8,114 nt of DNA. Origin: an uncultured Caryophanales bacterium (GTDB lineage Bacteria; Bacillota_I; Bacilli_A; RFN20; CAG-826). A model generated the notes under the pieces. It was given only the letters and a program-made list of their open reading frames with translations. It was not told where the DNA came from and searched no databases. The position numbers were made by a program, and so were the translations under genes. Of this stretch, positions 6,749-8,114 are shown piece after piece; position 1 is the first letter of the stretch, and the number at the start of each line of letters is the position of its first letter. The stretch lies in the NCBI GenBank assembly GCA_946622925.1, contig CAMOQM010000036.1, forward strand, positions 1-8,114, read 5' to 3'.

Positions 6749-8114
6749 ATGGAAATCAAACGTCAAGCGGGCTTACTTCTCTCCGTCACTTCGCTCCCCG
6801 GCAAATATGGAATCGGGGATTTTGGTGAGAGTGCCTATACCTTTATCGATTTAATCAAATCCGCCGGTTTTGGATTATGGCAGATTTTGCCGCTTAATCC
6901 TCTTGGATATGGCAATTCCCCATATCAGCCTTATTCCTCTTTTGCCATCGACGAGCAATTCGCGGACTTAGACGAACTCGTCTCCTTGGGCCTATTAAGT
7001 GGCGTGGGCAAAGGACCGGTCATCGAAGGCAAGGTCAAATATGACGCCGTTAAAGAATTCAAATTAGCTAACCTTAAGCTAGCCTATGCCGAATTCTTAA
7101 AACGCGAAGATGCTCAAAAGCAACTAGAAGAGTTTAAACAATCCCATCCTTGGGTCTCCGATTGGTCGGTGTTTATGATGTTTAAACGTCGTTACCCGAG
7201 CTCTTGGAACGAATGGCCGAAAGATGCCGCTAGTTGGATCGAGACTCGTCCTGCCTTAAATAAAAAGGATAAGATGGATGCCGATTTTGAAGTCTTCGTC
7301 CAACTCGTCTTATATCGGCAGTGGCAGAAGCTCCATTCCTATGCTTTGGAAAATGGCATCAAGATCATTGGCGATATTCCTTTCTATGTTGGTTTTGACT
7401 CCGTTGACGTTTGGGCTAACCAAGATTGCTTCTTATTAGATAAGGATACCCATCTTCCTTCCTCCGTCGCCGGCGTACCTCCCGATTATTTCTCCGAAAC
7501 CGGCCAAAGGTGGGGCAACCCAATTTATGATTGGGAGAAGTTAGAAAAAGACAACTTCTCCTTCGTTGAGAATCGTATCCACCTTAATGCCGAGCTCTAC
7601 GATATCATCCGCCTTGATCACTTTAGGGCTTTTGATACCTATTGGCAGATTCCTGCCTCTTGCCCAACCGCGATCGATGGCAAGTGGATCGAAGCCCCCG
7701 GCTATAAGTTCTTCGATATGCTACTAGCTAAATATCCTGAACTTAGCATCATCGCTGAGGACTTAGGCGATTTACGTCCGGAAGTCCTAACTCTACGTGA
7801 CCACTATAATTTCCCGGGCATGAACGTTATCCAATTCACTTTCGAGGATTGCGAACTCGCCCATAAAGGAGATTGGAATAGGGTTAACTCGGTGGCTTAT
7901 CTGGATACCCATGATAATGACACCATGCTCTCCTATTTCTATTTGCTCCCCGAGCAGAAGCAGGGCGAATGGCTATTTGCCTTAGGCCAAATGGGCATTA
8001 GCTATGGCACCACACGGTATAATAATGCCCAGAAGACTTGGACAAAGCTCATGAGGCAGGAGCTGTCCAAGGTAGCTCAGGAACATGGAATCACTATCAT
8101 TGACGGTAAGTGCT
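6749..8114 (+). CDS. malQ: 4-alpha-glucanotransferase (amylomaltase, GH77), 3' truncated by window end
   Basis: Transfers alpha-1,4-glucan segments between maltodextrins, releasing glucose and making longer chains for phosphorylase; cytoplasmic. ATG 6749 opens a frame of 455 codons that runs off the window; GH77 enzymes of this type are about 500 residues, so some 40-50 are missing. It opens with RQAGLLLSVTSLPGKYGIGDFG, then LWQILPLNPLGYGNSPYQPYSS, which form the N-terminal part of the GH77 barrel. IIGDIPFYVGFDSVDVWAN, AGVPPDYFSETGQRWGNPIY and the catalytic set follow: nucleophile D290 in RLDHFRAF, acid/base E337 in IIAEDLG and the stabilising D389 in DTHDNDT. All three catalytic carboxylates are present. 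It has its own promoter after the gal terminator, so it is a separate unit. The last ~25 visible residues lack the PLQD motif I would expect there (see findings). Confidence 0.95.
   Translation, partial: MEIKRQAGLLLSVTSLPGKYGIGDFGESAYTFIDLIKSAGFGLWQILPLNPLGYGNSPYQPYSSFAIDEQFADLDELVSLGLLSGVGKGPVIEGKVKYDAVKEFKLANLKLAYAEFLKREDAQKQLEEFKQSHPWVSDWSVFMMFKRRYPSSWNEWPKDAASWIETRPALNKKDKMDADFEVFVQLVLYRQWQKLHSYALENGIKIIGDIPFYVGFDSVDVWANQDCFLLDKDTHLPSSVAGVPPDYFSETGQRWGNPIYDWEKLEKDNFSFVENRIHLNAELYDIIRLDHFRAFDTYWQIPASCPTAIDGKWIEAPGYKFFDMLLAKYPELSIIAEDLGDLRPEVLTLRDHYNFPGMNVIQFTFEDCELAHKGDWNRVNSVAYLDTHDNDTMLSYFYLLPEQKQGEWLFALGQMGISYGTTRYNNAQKTWTKLMRQELSKVAQEHGITIIDGKC

Noticed and set aside
1..8114. CRISPR arrays, tRNA or rRNA genes, insertion sequences, attachment sites
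   Set aside because: No tandem spaced repeats, cloverleaf-like segments, transposase motifs or terminal repeats were seen; nearly all of the sequence is coding.

Overview
The window reads as one compact bacterial operon on the + strand followed by the start of a second transcription unit, also on +. The organism is probably a low-to-mid GC member of the Bacillota, perhaps a Bacilli/Mollicutes-related lineage. This rests on four observations: galactose-1-phosphate uridylyltransferase is the long class II form typical of Firmicutes; galactokinase has the GNHTDHN-type signature I associate with clostridial and mollicute-like enzymes; strong AGGAGG ribosome binding sites are present; and a YwaF-like membrane protein occurs. 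TGA is used as a true stop and Trp is written TGG, so the code is standard and not the Mycoplasma code. Species-level assignment is not possible from this sequence alone.

Layout: positions 1-781 hold the 3' part of a cardiolipin synthase gene (cls). At 795 begins an iron-containing alcohol dehydrogenase gene, followed by galM (aldose 1-epimerase), galT (class II uridylyltransferase) and galK (galactokinase). The last four genes are joined by three consecutive 4-base ATGA stop/start overlaps, which suggests translational coupling. After an 18-base gap comes a polytopic membrane protein of the YwaF/TIGR02206-like type, and then a clear intrinsic terminator at 6643-6668. The 113-base intergenic region (6636-6748) also holds a near-perfect 11-bp inverted repeat and an extended -10 promoter. 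These lead into malQ (4-alpha-glucanotransferase), which is cut off by the window end after 455 codons.

Function: GalM, GalK and GalT are three of the four Leloir enzymes. They convert beta-galactose to alpha-galactose, then to Gal-1-P, then exchange it with UDP-glucose to give UDP-galactose and Glc-1-P. galE, a transporter and a beta-galactosidase are not in the window. MalQ disproportionates maltodextrins, so both units serve carbohydrate use. The alcohol dehydrogenase may dispose of reducing equivalents, and Cls makes membrane phospholipid; their place in a galactose operon is the least ordinary part of the layout. Nothing here is clearly a new biological system. The most useful leads are the cls-adh-gal-membrane protein arrangement and the dyad at the malQ promoter.
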